Shown piece by piece: positions 1 through 7,868 of a DNA stretch of 15,732 nucleotides (the first letter of the stretch is position 1; each line of letters starts with the position of its first letter). Both the position numbers and the translations under genes were made by a program. The DNA lies in assembly GCA_038214085.1 (NCBI GenBank), contig JBBQSF010000068.1, positions 1 to 15,732 of the forward strand, in the 5' to 3' direction. This DNA is from JBBQSF01 sp038214085 (GTDB lineage: Bacteria; Bacteroidota; Bacteroidia; Bacteroidales; CG2-30-32-10). A model generated the notes under the pieces. The model was not told where the DNA came from. It did no database searches and saw only the letters and a list, made by a program, of their open reading frames with translations.

Positions 1-1410
1 ATGGAAAACTTGAATTCTTCGCCACGGCAAAAAGCACTTGAGATAAACCTGAATAATGCAATTTATGGTTCGTTTGCCGAAATCGGAGCCGGTCAAGAAG
101 TAGCACGAACTTTTTTTCAATCAGGTGGCGCATCGGGGACGGTTGCGCGAACTATTTCTGCGTATGATATGGCTGTGAGTGATTCAATTTACGGTAAAAC
201 ACACGATGGAAGGTATGTTTGCGAAGACCGCCTGAAAAAAATGTTAAACTTTGAGTATTCCAATGTAATTGATCTGCTGGGAAAAACAAGAAACCAAAAA
301 ACTTGTTTCTTTGCTTTTTCGAGCACTGTTTCTGCACTCAATTTCAAAAAAGACAATTACAGCCACGGATGGATGGGAATAAAATACCAATTAAACCCCG
401 ATTCCGATCCCAATGAAATTGTAGTCCATTTCCGACTTTGGGAAAATGATAATCTTTTGCAGCAACGAACAGTTGGAATAATCGGTGTAAACCTTATTTA
501 TTCTGCTTTTCACTATTCTGAAAATTCAAAGTTACTCCTGCAAACACTGATGGATTTCACATCTTTTGAACGTGTTTCCATTGACATGATAATGGTAACG
601 GGCCCCAACCTTTGCCATATTGACAACAGGTTACTTGCCGTTCAGCTTGTAAAAAATGGAATGACAGATGTTGCTATGTTCGATAGGAATGGTCAGGTTC
701 AAGATCCCTGGAATATGTTATATAAAAAAAACGCAATGGTTATAAGGGGGAGTTTCAGGCCGATTACTTATGTTGGTTTCGACATGCTTAAAACCGGTTA
801 TCACTTGTTAAAAGAAGATGTTGCGTTTGAAAAAAACAATATTATTGCTTTGTGCGAAATAACCATGGACAATCTTTTTAGCGGAGGCGAGTTTGACGAA
901 CGTGATTTTCTTGACAGAACAGATATTTTATGCGGAATGGGGCAGAATGTAATGATATCAAATTTTAGAGAATATTACAAACTGGTTAATTTCCTTTCAC
1001 AATTCAAAACGCTTACGCTGCGATTATTAATTGGTGCGGATACTTTTTTAAAGGTTATTGATCAAAAATATTATACTCATTTAAAAGGCGGAATACTTGA
1101 AGCATTTGGCCGATTATTCGTGAACAACATGAAAATATATTTGTATCCTGCATTGCAAGAAGATTGTTCAAAAGAATATACATCAGTAAATCTTCCGGTT
1201 GATGAGGCAATTCGCCCGCTATACAATTACCTGCTTTTTAATAAAAAAATAATTGACATCACCGGAACAAAAAAGGAATGGCTTAAGTATTCTTCGCACG
1301 ATGTTCTTCGTAAAATCCACGAACAGAATCCTGACTGGGAAACAATGGTTCCCAAATATGTTTCTCGTTTTATTAAGGAAAAAAAGATTTTTGGCTTTGG
1401 TGCCAGCTAA
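1..1410 (+). CDS. Conserved protein of unknown function (469 aa), Bacteroidota-type family
   Basis: This is a soluble-looking protein with no signal peptide, no membrane segment and no motif that I can tie to a reaction. I recognise the family by its conserved stretches: RQKALEINL near residue 9, YGSFAEIGAGQEVAR at about 22-36, the GGASGT turn at about 42-47, WENDNLLQQ, VDxRLL-like NRLLAVQLVKNGMTDVAMF, and ISNFREYYK. From memory, relatives of about 480 residues occur in Bacteroidota and some Proteobacteria. Databases call them variously TonB-dependent receptor or nicotinate-nucleotide adenylyltransferase. Neither name fits: there is no plug or beta-barrel pattern, and no clear nucleotidyltransferase HxGH motif. 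The ATG is the first base of the window, so an upstream start cannot be excluded, but family members begin close to this point. The gene converges on the ferritin-like gene with only 11 bases between them. It is sure to be a gene; its function is unknown. Confidence 0.85.
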   Translation: MENLNSSPRQKALEINLNNAIYGSFAEIGAGQEVARTFFQSGGASGTVARTISAYDMAVSDSIYGKTHDGRYVCEDRLKKMLNFEYSNVIDLLGKTRNQKTCFFAFSSTVSALNFKKDNYSHGWMGIKYQLNPDSDPNEIVVHFRLWENDNLLQQRTVGIIGVNLIYSAFHYSENSKLLLQTLMDFTSFERVSIDMIMVTGPNLCHIDNRLLAVQLVKNGMTDVAMFDRNGQVQDPWNMLYKKNAMVIRGSFRPITYVGFDMLKTGYHLLKEDVAFEKNNIIALCEITMDNLFSGGEFDERDFLDRTDILCGMGQNVMISNFREYYKLVNFLSQFKTLTLRLLIGADTFLKVIDQKYYTHLKGGILEAFGRLFVNNMKIYLYPALQEDCSKEYTSVNLPVDEAIRPLYNYLLFNKKIIDITGTKKEWLKYSSHDVLRKIHEQNPDWETMVPKYVSRFIKEKKIFGFGAS

Positions 1411-1421
1411 TTGTTCTGAAA

Positions 1422-1877
1422 TTAATTTTCTCTCAAAACATATTCATCATACTCAAGCTCAAAGCGCAATTTATGTTTAGATTCTTCTTGGGCAAGCATT
1501 TTAAACAGGTTTTTAAGTTCTGGAGATGGGGCACGTTCCGAAAGAGCCAGATATAGTTTAAATGCTGATTTCTCTTTATTCATTGCAAGAATCAATGCGT
1601 CCTGATACGACATATTTGGCCCGGATGTGGCTTTTACTAAATAATCACTAAGTTTCAAATCCATTACTTTTTCTGAACTTTCGGCAAAGAATCCTTTTTG
1701 CTTAATATCAAGCAATTTGGCTTTATGCCCCATTTCCTCAGCAGCAAATTCAATAAATACTTTTTTAATTGCTTCAGAATTTGCTGTATCTGCAAGCTGG
1801 GAATAAAATTCTACGGCTTCTTGTTCCCCTGCAATTGCAAAGTCTAGTATTTCCTCAATTGTGTTAAATGTTTTCAT
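1422..1877 (-). CDS. Ferritin-like diiron protein (rubrerythrin-type four-helix bundle, no rubredoxin domain)
   Basis: This 151-residue protein has the two-fold helix-pair pattern of rubrerythrin-like diiron carboxylate proteins. First half: E18 in AIAGEQEAVEFY and the ExxH pair E48/H51 in AEEMGHK. Second half: E102 in AMNKEKSAFKLY and E132/H135 in AQEESKHKLR. These six residues are the expected diiron ligands. A full rubrerythrin would carry a C-terminal rubredoxin domain with CxxC pairs. This protein stops after the bundle and contains no cysteine, so any electron donor must be separate. Such proteins often reduce peroxide or store or sense iron in anaerobes; which of these applies here is not visible. 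It is the last gene of the five-gene minus-strand run, 20 bases behind the zinc-ribbon gene. I see no Shine-Dalgarno sequence before its ATG. Confidence 0.88.
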   Translation of the reverse strand: MKTFNTIEEILDFAIAGEQEAVEFYSQLADTANSEAIKKVFIEFAAEEMGHKAKLLDIKQKGFFAESSEKVMDLKLSDYLVKATSGPNMSYQDALILAMNKEKSAFKLYLALSERAPSPELKNLFKMLAQEESKHKLRFELEYDEYVLREN

Positions 1878-1897
1878 ACAAAATAAATTATGTTTAA

Positions 1898-2314
1898 TTA
1901 TCCTGAATACTGATCATAATCCTGATAAAGTTTTTTCATTGCCAAAGCAAGGTCTTCAAATTCCACACTATGTTTGGTGCATCCTCTGCGAGAACAAAAA
2001 TGGATTTTTCCTCCCATATCCAGCACAACTAATGACATTGGAGCTTGACAAGCTTCACACAAATCCTTGGTAGTGATTTCTTCTCTGCAATGCGGGCAAG
2101 CAAAAACTGCTATTTCATTTTCAGCTAATTCAATATCGCAAGAAAGGTTGTAACTCCCGTAAACAGAACTAAGATAAATGTTCCCTCGCTTATTGTTTTG
2201 CGTTATTACCAGTTTTATGCTTGAGGCATCGTCTACTTTAACCTCATGATCCATCAGAGATTTGCCACAGAGCGGACATTTTACATTTAATGATATTGCA
2301 TTGAAATTGCTCAT
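1898..2314 (-). CDS. Small cysteine-rich zinc-ribbon protein, function unknown
   Basis: I start this at the ATG at 2314 (138 aa) and not at the longer in-frame ATG at 2344. The shorter start has a textbook AAGGAG eight bases upstream, and the longer one would run back into the preceding coding sequence. Cysteine pairs suggest two zinc ribbons or rubredoxin-like knuckles: C13/C16 (KCPLCGK), C73/C76 (CPHC), C86/C89 (CEAC) and C107/C112 (FCSRRGC), with a lone C59. The middle segment is beta-rich and the C-terminus is acidic and aromatic. I recall similar short proteins next to iron-sulfur redox gene sets in other anaerobes but know of no assigned function. The position directly behind the 1232-residue redox subunit, with overlapping translation signals, suggests an accessory role such as assembly, metal handling or regulation. 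That role is inference. Confidence 0.82.
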   Translation of the reverse strand: MSNFNAISLNVKCPLCGKSLMDHEVKVDDASSIKLVITQNNKRGNIYLSSVYGSYNLSCDIELAENEIAVFACPHCREEITTKDLCEACQAPMSLVVLDMGGKIHFCSRRGCTKHSVEFEDLALAMKKLYQDYDQYSG

Positions 2315-2322
2315 TATAATTT

Positions 2323-2328
2323 CTCCTT
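2323..2328 (-). promoter_or_regulatory. Shine-Dalgarno site of the zinc-ribbon gene, overlapping the upstream stop codon
   Basis: The minus strand reads AAGGAG, then eight bases, then ATG at 2314. Its first base is also the first base of the TAA stop of the preceding gene (2330-2328), so termination and re-initiation are probably coupled. Strong Shine-Dalgarno sites are uncommon in this phylum, and the other genes here lack one. This site therefore decides the start of the zinc-ribbon gene. Confidence 0.7.
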
Positions 2329-5300
2329 TAGTTATTAAATGCATCCTTAAATTTCTCTTCGGTATATTTTACCAAAGTATCGCAGCCATATTCAAACATT
2401 CTATTGTAATTGTCGGTTGTTGTTTTCACGAACCGGTGTTTGCTTTCCTCTAAATTTACTGGCAGAAGGGTTATGGCTTCCATCATAACATCTACAACAT
2501 CCTGTAATCCATTTTGACCAAATTTCGCAAGAATAGCAATCAATTGTAAGCAATTATTCTGTTTTATTTTATCTGGCAGTGTTGCCTCGAATTTCTGTAG
2601 CACTTTTTGTGTGTTTGAATAACTGCCTCCTGATTCAGCAGGAAGTGATGCTGGCATAATCAAATGAGCTTTTTGAGCGGTTTCTGTAATAAAATAATCC
2701 TGAACAACCACAAATGAAGCTTTTTCAAACCAGGAAGAAACAGTGCTTTTATCAATGGCACATCCTAAAGGATCTTCACCAAAAATGAACAAATTCTTAA
2801 GTAAGCCTTTGTCGAGTATTTCTTTTTGGTTTTCATTAATTGTAGCTGGAAGATCAGATATTTTCCATTTAGATTTCAGCTTGTCCTGAAGCTCCTGATT
2901 GGTAATTGGCAAACCTCCGACACCTATTTTTGCACAAATTCCCATATCAATCAAACCCTGAGAATTGTTTTTTTCTTTTAATGAAATTATTCCGTTGCCT
3001 GTTTTACCTAATTTTCCTGTTATCATTGCAAGATTAATCAGTTCCACACAGGCATTTGACGACAATTCCTTTTCTGAAAAAACTAAAACTGCATTCATTT
3101 CTTTGTTTAGCGTTTCGGCGATTTCTTCCAAACTTTCAACACAGCAAATTCCGGATTTTAACACCAGTTCTTCATAATTTTCAGAAAGAATACTGATCTT
3201 GTAGCTTTCATAATCAAGGCAATTGTCAATGATATACATTAAGTTTTCCTCACCTTTTGTCAGCAGATAATGATTAATTGCTTTTACAAAATAATAATAC
3301 GATTTTATTTGAACTTCTTTGTCAACCTTATGTTTCATAGGGCTGTTGGTAAGAGTTGTAATCAATTCAACCGGCACGTTTTTTAAATAACGGGCATTGT
3401 TAACAAAAAATCCTGCTACTGCGTTGTCTCTATTCGTTTCTGAACCAATCAGGTAAATCCTGCTTGCGAGTTTGATCTGGTCAAAAGGAACATTTGCATC
3501 GGCATTGCGATGGTATCCGCCTCCGCGTTCAAGATAATGGAAACTGGTTACGTTATTGGTTTTTGCACCTGCTCTTGCCAGCTTCTGAACCAGATACATT
3601 TCTTCGTTAGATAAACGCGCTCCAGCATAAAATCCGTTTTCGTCGGGATTAACTGCTCGAATATTTTTTTCGATAAGCGCGTATGCTTCTTCAAAAGAAA
3701 TTTCGGTAAAAGAATCGCCTTTTCGCAATAATGGTTTAAGAATACGATTTTTATCGTTTATATAATTGTATCCAAACTTCGGATATTTGCATAGGTTTCC
3801 ATCGCTGTTTACTTTTCCTTTACTTCCGGTAACCTGCATTAAAAAACCGTTTTTATGATGCAGATTGATTTCGCAACCCACCGAACAATAATTGCAAATG
3901 GTTTCTGCTTTTTCATGTTTTACGGGGCCTGGTTTGAACAAAACATTTTCGGATATTGCCGCAGTTGGACAAGCAGAAATACACAAGCCACAAGACTCAC
4001 ATTGAGTATCCTGTAATGCATCGCCCATACTTGGTGCCACATAGGTTTCAAAACCACGGTTTACCAAACCCAGTGCATTTGCCCCCACCACTTCGCGGCA
4101 AATTCGAACACAGCGGGAACACAGTATACATTTATTGTTATCTATTTCGATAAAAGGATGGCGGAAATCAACATCCACTGATTTGTATTCGCCTTTATAC
4201 CGTGTTTGCTCCACATCATATTCTGTTGCAAATTTTTTAAGATCACAAGTGTAATATTCAACACAACCGCATTCCAAGCAGCGCTGTGTTTCATTGAACG
4301 CAACTTCCTCGCTGACATAACCCAATTCCACTTCGCTGAAATTATTTCGTGTTTCAGGCTCCATGGTTGGCATTTCTTCACGCATTTTTTTTAAGTATTT
4401 TCCAACATATTCCTCGGTTTGTTGTAAACGGAAATTGTCTTTTTTACTTACAAACTCTTTCTTTTCGGGCTCAAGGAGTTGTCCGCTCAGGTACTGATTG
4501 CAGCTTCGTGCAGCAATACGGGCCTGAGCAACAGCCTGAATTAAAGTGGCCGGGCCAGTAACACCATCGCCACAGGCAAAAATCCTCTTAACGCCAGTTT
4601 GCAGGGTAATTGGGTCTGCATCCAGATCGCCCCACTTATTCATTTTTAATTCGCCAATATCCGTATTGTTATTTACTTCACTTATAAAATCCGCCACTGT
4701 CTTTTGCCCTATGGCTGCAATTGCATAATCCATTTCGATGTCAAATTCTGAACCATCAATCACCACTGGTCTTCTTCTTCCAGAAGCATCTGGTTCGCCC
4801 AATTCCATTTTTACGCAGGTAAGGGTTTTAATATTGCCATTTTCATCTTTATTTACTTTTACAGGAGCAGTAAGGAACATGTATTCAATGCCTTCAAGTT
4901 TTGATTCATGAATTTCGATAGGATTTGCCGGCATTTCCTTTTCGGAACGGCGATAAACAACATACACTTTTTTTGCACCGCAGCGCATTGATGAGCGGCA
5001 GCAATCCATGGCTGTATTTCCTCCACCAATAACAGCAACGGTTTTACCAGAAAAGTCGTATCGCTTTCCTGTAAGTTCCATTGTTTTTAAGAAATCAATT
5101 CCCGACAATACATTTCCGGCATCATCGCCTTCGCAACCAATTGAGGTTCCCTTTTGAGAACCAATAGCAAGAATTATTGAATCGTATTTAAATTTTAATG
5201 CTTTATATGATAGGTTTTCGCCAAGCTTTTGATTGTAAAAGATTTTAACTCCCAATTCGGTTATGTTGTCAACTTCTTTTTGAATGATATCATTTGGAAG

Positions 5301-6026
5301 ACGGTATTCTGGAATTCCATATCTAAGCCATCCTCCGGCTTTTGGAGCTGCTTCATATATATCAACCTGATGTCCTTCTTTTTGTAAGAAAAATGCCGCC
5401 GCCAATCCTCCGGGTCCTGCACCAATTACAGCAATTTTTTTCCCAGTGGAGGGTTTAATTACTGGTTTGAATTTGTTTGGTGATTCAAGATCAATATCCG
5501 ATGCAAATCGTTTTAAATAATCAATTCCAACTCCAGTTCCCTCATCTAGAAGGTTTCTTCGGCAGGCAGCTTCACACGGGCGAACACAAACCCTTCCGCA
5601 AATAGCTGGGAGCGGATTTGTTTCTTTTATCAAAGCAACAGCTTCGCTATACATTCCTTTTTCTATATACGAAATATAGCCCTGAACATCAACGCCAGCA
5701 GGACAAGTTTGCTTGCAAGGGCCAATACAATCAGCATAATGATTGCTCAACAGCAGGTCAAGTGCTGTTTTCCTTGCTCTGAAAACTTTTCCATTATTGG
5801 TTTCAATTTTCATTCCTTCGGCAATCTTTGTGGAACAGGAAGGTTGCAGCGCCCGCATTCCTTCAATTTCCACAACACAAACATAACAGGAGGAATATGG
5901 TTCGAGGCGGTCGTCATTGCAAAGAGTAGGGATATCACAACCATTTCTTTTGGCAAGAGATAAAATGGTTTCGCCTTTGTTTCCTTTAACTATTTTGCCG
6001 TTTAAAATGACATTTATTTCGTTCAT
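2328..6026 (-). CDS. Multidomain iron-sulfur flavoprotein: NuoG/HydA-type [2Fe-2S] + GltD/NfnB-type FAD/NADPH + ferredoxin + degenerate formate-dehydrogenase-like domain
   Basis: Domains in order (1232 aa). Residues 1-95 are a [2Fe-2S] domain (C36, C47, C50, C64). Residues 96-160 are a GltD-like [4Fe-4S] region (C100, C104, C108 and C143, C147, C151, C155). Residues 195-510 are a two-dinucleotide-fold flavoprotein, with FAD at GAGPGGLAA (202-210), NADPH at GGGNTAMD (334-341) followed by YRRSEKEMP, and the second FAD motif at ACGDG. C583, C586, C588 and C594 form a further cysteine cluster. Residues 625-690 are a two-cluster ferredoxin (C633/636/639/643 and C676/679/682/686). Residues 708-1175 resemble the formate dehydrogenase alpha subunit, with a [4Fe-4S] at C711/714/718/746. 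By alignment from memory, E833 stands where Cys/Sec belongs, and the C-terminal pterin-binding domain is absent. The protein is probably the NADPH- and ferredoxin-facing subunit of a cytosolic complex with the NuoE/NuoF-like proteins encoded just upstream (33-base gap). A transhydrogenase role fits better than formate oxidation. Automatic pipelines may call it glutamate synthase beta or formate dehydrogenase. Confidence 0.88.
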   Translation of the reverse strand: MNEINVILNGKIVKGNKGETILSLAKRNGCDIPTLCNDDRLEPYSSCYVCVVEIEGMRALQPSCSTKIAEGMKIETNNGKVFRARKTALDLLLSNHYADCIGPCKQTCPAGVDVQGYISYIEKGMYSEAVALIKETNPLPAICGRVCVRPCEAACRRNLLDEGTGVGIDYLKRFASDIDLESPNKFKPVIKPSTGKKIAVIGAGPGGLAAAFFLQKEGHQVDIYEAAPKAGGWLRYGIPEYRLPNDIIQKEVDNITELGVKIFYNQKLGENLSYKALKFKYDSIILAIGSQKGTSIGCEGDDAGNVLSGIDFLKTMELTGKRYDFSGKTVAVIGGGNTAMDCCRSSMRCGAKKVYVVYRRSEKEMPANPIEIHESKLEGIEYMFLTAPVKVNKDENGNIKTLTCVKMELGEPDASGRRRPVVIDGSEFDIEMDYAIAAIGQKTVADFISEVNNNTDIGELKMNKWGDLDADPITLQTGVKRIFACGDGVTGPATLIQAVAQARIAARSCNQYLSGQLLEPEKKEFVSKKDNFRLQQTEEYVGKYLKKMREEMPTMEPETRNNFSEVELGYVSEEVAFNETQRCLECGCVEYYTCDLKKFATEYDVEQTRYKGEYKSVDVDFRHPFIEIDNNKCILCSRCVRICREVVGANALGLVNRGFETYVAPSMGDALQDTQCESCGLCISACPTAAISENVLFKPGPVKHEKAETICNYCSVGCEINLHHKNGFLMQVTGSKGKVNSDGNLCKYPKFGYNYINDKNRILKPLLRKGDSFTEISFEEAYALIEKNIRAVNPDENGFYAGARLSNEEMYLVQKLARAGAKTNNVTSFHYLERGGGYHRNADANVPFDQIKLASRIYLIGSETNRDNAVAGFFVNNARYLKNVPVELITTLTNSPMKHKVDKEVQIKSYYYFVKAINHYLLTKGEENLMYIIDNCLDYESYKISILSENYEELVLKSGICCVESLEEIAETLNKEMNAVLVFSEKELSSNACVELINLAMITGKLGKTGNGIISLKEKNNSQGLIDMGICAKIGVGGLPITNQELQDKLKSKWKISDLPATINENQKEILDKGLLKNLFIFGEDPLGCAIDKSTVSSWFEKASFVVVQDYFITETAQKAHLIMPASLPAESGGSYSNTQKVLQKFEATLPDKIKQNNCLQLIAILAKFGQNGLQDVVDVMMEAITLLPVNLEESKHRFVKTTTDNYNRMFEYGCDTLVKYTEEKFKDAFNN

Positions 6027-6059
6027 ATCAATTGGATTATCGCGTTTGAAACTAAAAAA

Positions 6060-7838
6060 TTAATTAATAGAAATTGCTTTAAACTTACACTTGCTGTAAC
6101 ACATACCGCATTTTGTACACAAAGTTTGATCTATCAGATGTGGAAGTTTTTTTTCTCCAGAAATGGCATTAACGGGGCATACTTTTTTACACAACATACA
6201 TCCGGTGCAGGCTTCTGTAATAATTTCGTATTTCAATAAAGATTTGCAGTTTTTTGCAGGACATTTTTTATCCCGAATATGCGCTTCATATTCATCCCTG
6301 AAATATTTTATGGTAGTAAGAACAGGGTTGGGAGCCGTTTGTCCAAGCCCACACAATGAGCTGTCTTTTATTTGATTAGAAAGTTCAATAAGCGTTTCAA
6401 TATCACTTTCTTTACCATTTCCATGGGTTATTCTTGTAAGAATTTCGAGCATTCGTTGCGTTCCAATTCGACAGAACGTACATTTTCCGCAAGATTCTTT
6501 CTTGGTGAAATCGAGAAAAAACCTTGCCATATCTACCATACAGGTAGTTTCATCCATAACTACCATACCTCCGGAGCCCATAATTGCACCTGTGGCATTC
6601 ACTGAATCATAATCAACAGGAGTATCGGCAAGATATTCGGGAATACAGCCCCCTGAAGGACCTCCAAGCTGAACTGCCTTAAATTTTTTGTCATCAATAA
6701 TTCCACCACCAAGCTTAAAAATAATTTCACGAATTGTTATTCCCATTGGAACTTCAACCAGTCCACCATTTTTTATTTTCCCTGTGAGGGCAAATACTTT
6801 AGTGCCTTTGCTTTTGGCTGTTCCATATTTTGCATATTCTGAAGCTCCGTTTAAAACAATCCAGGGAATGTTGGCAAATGTTTCAACATTATTAATATTT
6901 GTTGGATTTTTCCATAATCCGGATTCTGCAGGGAAAGGTGGTCTTTTTCTGGGCATTCCCCTTTCACCTTCAATTGAAGCCATAAGCGCAGTTTCTTCCC
7001 CGCAAACAAATGCACCTGCGCCTTCTTTAATATGAATATCGAAATTAAATCCTTCAATTCCTAAAATATTTTTTCCGAGGTATCCTTTAGTTCGGGCCTG
7101 TTCAAGGGCAATGTTCAGACGTTTAATAGCCAATGGATATTCTGCACGGCAATAAATCCAGCCTTCACAAGCCTGTATTGCGAAAGCGCCAATTATCATC
7201 CCTTCAAGCACTGAATGAGGATCCCCTTCCAACACCGACCGATCCATAAAAGCTCCTGGGTCACCTTCGTCGGCATTGCAAATGATATATTTTACATCGG
7301 CTTTGTTGTTGTATGCGAAACGCCATTTTAGACCTGTTGGAAAGCCACCACCGCCACGACCTCTGATACCGGAATCAAATATGCACTGAATTACATCAGG
7401 AGATTGCAATTTTTCTTTTGCAATTTTTTCAATTGCTTTATATCCATTACGGGCCTCATATTCTTCAATGGATTCAGGATCCATGTATCCACAATTGCGT
7501 AAGGCAATTTTAACCTGTCCTTCAAAAAAAGCTTTGTCTTTTGTTTCAAAAATATCTGTTTTTACAACATACTCTTTTATTGGTTCTGCATTTTGAATAT
7601 GCTTTTCTATAATTTCTCCAGCTTTAACAGAATCAATTTCACCGTAGATGTAAGAACCATTACTATCAATAACTTCAACAAGTGGTTCGCGGAAGCACAT
7701 TCCAATGCAACTGGTTTTTTTCAATTCAAAATCAAGGTTTTTTTCTTCCCTAATTTTATTAAGTGTTTCGAAAACTTTTCCGGCGCCGGCAGCAAGTCCG
7801 CAACTTCCTAAACCGACAATAACCTGAGTTTTTCCCAT
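6060..7838 (-). CDS. nuoF: NuoF/HydB-like NADH-binding FMN iron-sulfur subunit with C-terminal ferredoxin
   Basis: At 592 residues this matches the long HydB/HndC form and not complex I NuoF. An N-terminal thioredoxin-like domain (1-85) keeps C13, C44 and C48. The 51-kDa core follows, with the NADH/FMN glycine-rich loop RGRGGGGFPTGLKW (159-172) and FVCGEETALMASIEG (277-291). The [4Fe-4S] site is ESCGKCTFC plus a distal Cys (C450, C453, C456, C496). Residues 526-531 hold a CPAKNC pair. The C-terminal 2x[4Fe-4S] ferredoxin uses C544/547/550/554 and C574/577/580/584. From memory it resembles the Thermotoga hydrogenase subunit HydB along its whole length. It should exchange electrons between NAD(H) and the complex's cluster chain. 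No membrane or quinone-site nuo genes are nearby, so it is not respiratory complex I. The symbol denotes the family only. In the typical arrangement the first Cx4C pair binds half of a [2Fe-2S]; here its first position is V8. Confidence 0.93.
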   Translation of the reverse strand: MGKTQVIVGLGSCGLAAGAGKVFETLNKIREEKNLDFELKKTSCIGMCFREPLVEVIDSNGSYIYGEIDSVKAGEIIEKHIQNAEPIKEYVVKTDIFETKDKAFFEGQVKIALRNCGYMDPESIEEYEARNGYKAIEKIAKEKLQSPDVIQCIFDSGIRGRGGGGFPTGLKWRFAYNNKADVKYIICNADEGDPGAFMDRSVLEGDPHSVLEGMIIGAFAIQACEGWIYCRAEYPLAIKRLNIALEQARTKGYLGKNILGIEGFNFDIHIKEGAGAFVCGEETALMASIEGERGMPRKRPPFPAESGLWKNPTNINNVETFANIPWIVLNGASEYAKYGTAKSKGTKVFALTGKIKNGGLVEVPMGITIREIIFKLGGGIIDDKKFKAVQLGGPSGGCIPEYLADTPVDYDSVNATGAIMGSGGMVVMDETTCMVDMARFFLDFTKKESCGKCTFCRIGTQRMLEILTRITHGNGKESDIETLIELSNQIKDSSLCGLGQTAPNPVLTTIKYFRDEYEAHIRDKKCPAKNCKSLLKYEIITEACTGCMLCKKVCPVNAISGEKKLPHLIDQTLCTKCGMCYSKCKFKAISIN

Positions 7839-7868
7839 TTTTATATTGTATTTTTAAAAATCAAAAAA

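Noticed and set aside
2315..2344. Longer start (ATG at 2344) for the zinc-ribbon protein
   Set aside because: It would overlap the end of the 1232-residue gene and adds ten residues unlike the family. The ATG at 2314 has a well-placed AAGGAG.
3528..3533. Possible selenocysteine or cysteine active site in the formate-dehydrogenase-like domain
   Set aside because: The codons read GAA CGC (Glu-Arg), with no TGA or Cys codon at the expected place, so there is no selenoprotein signal.
2328..6026. Glutamate synthase small subunit (gltD) fused by assembly error
   Set aside because: The frame is continuous with smooth module transitions and uniform composition, and no glutamate synthase large subunit is nearby.
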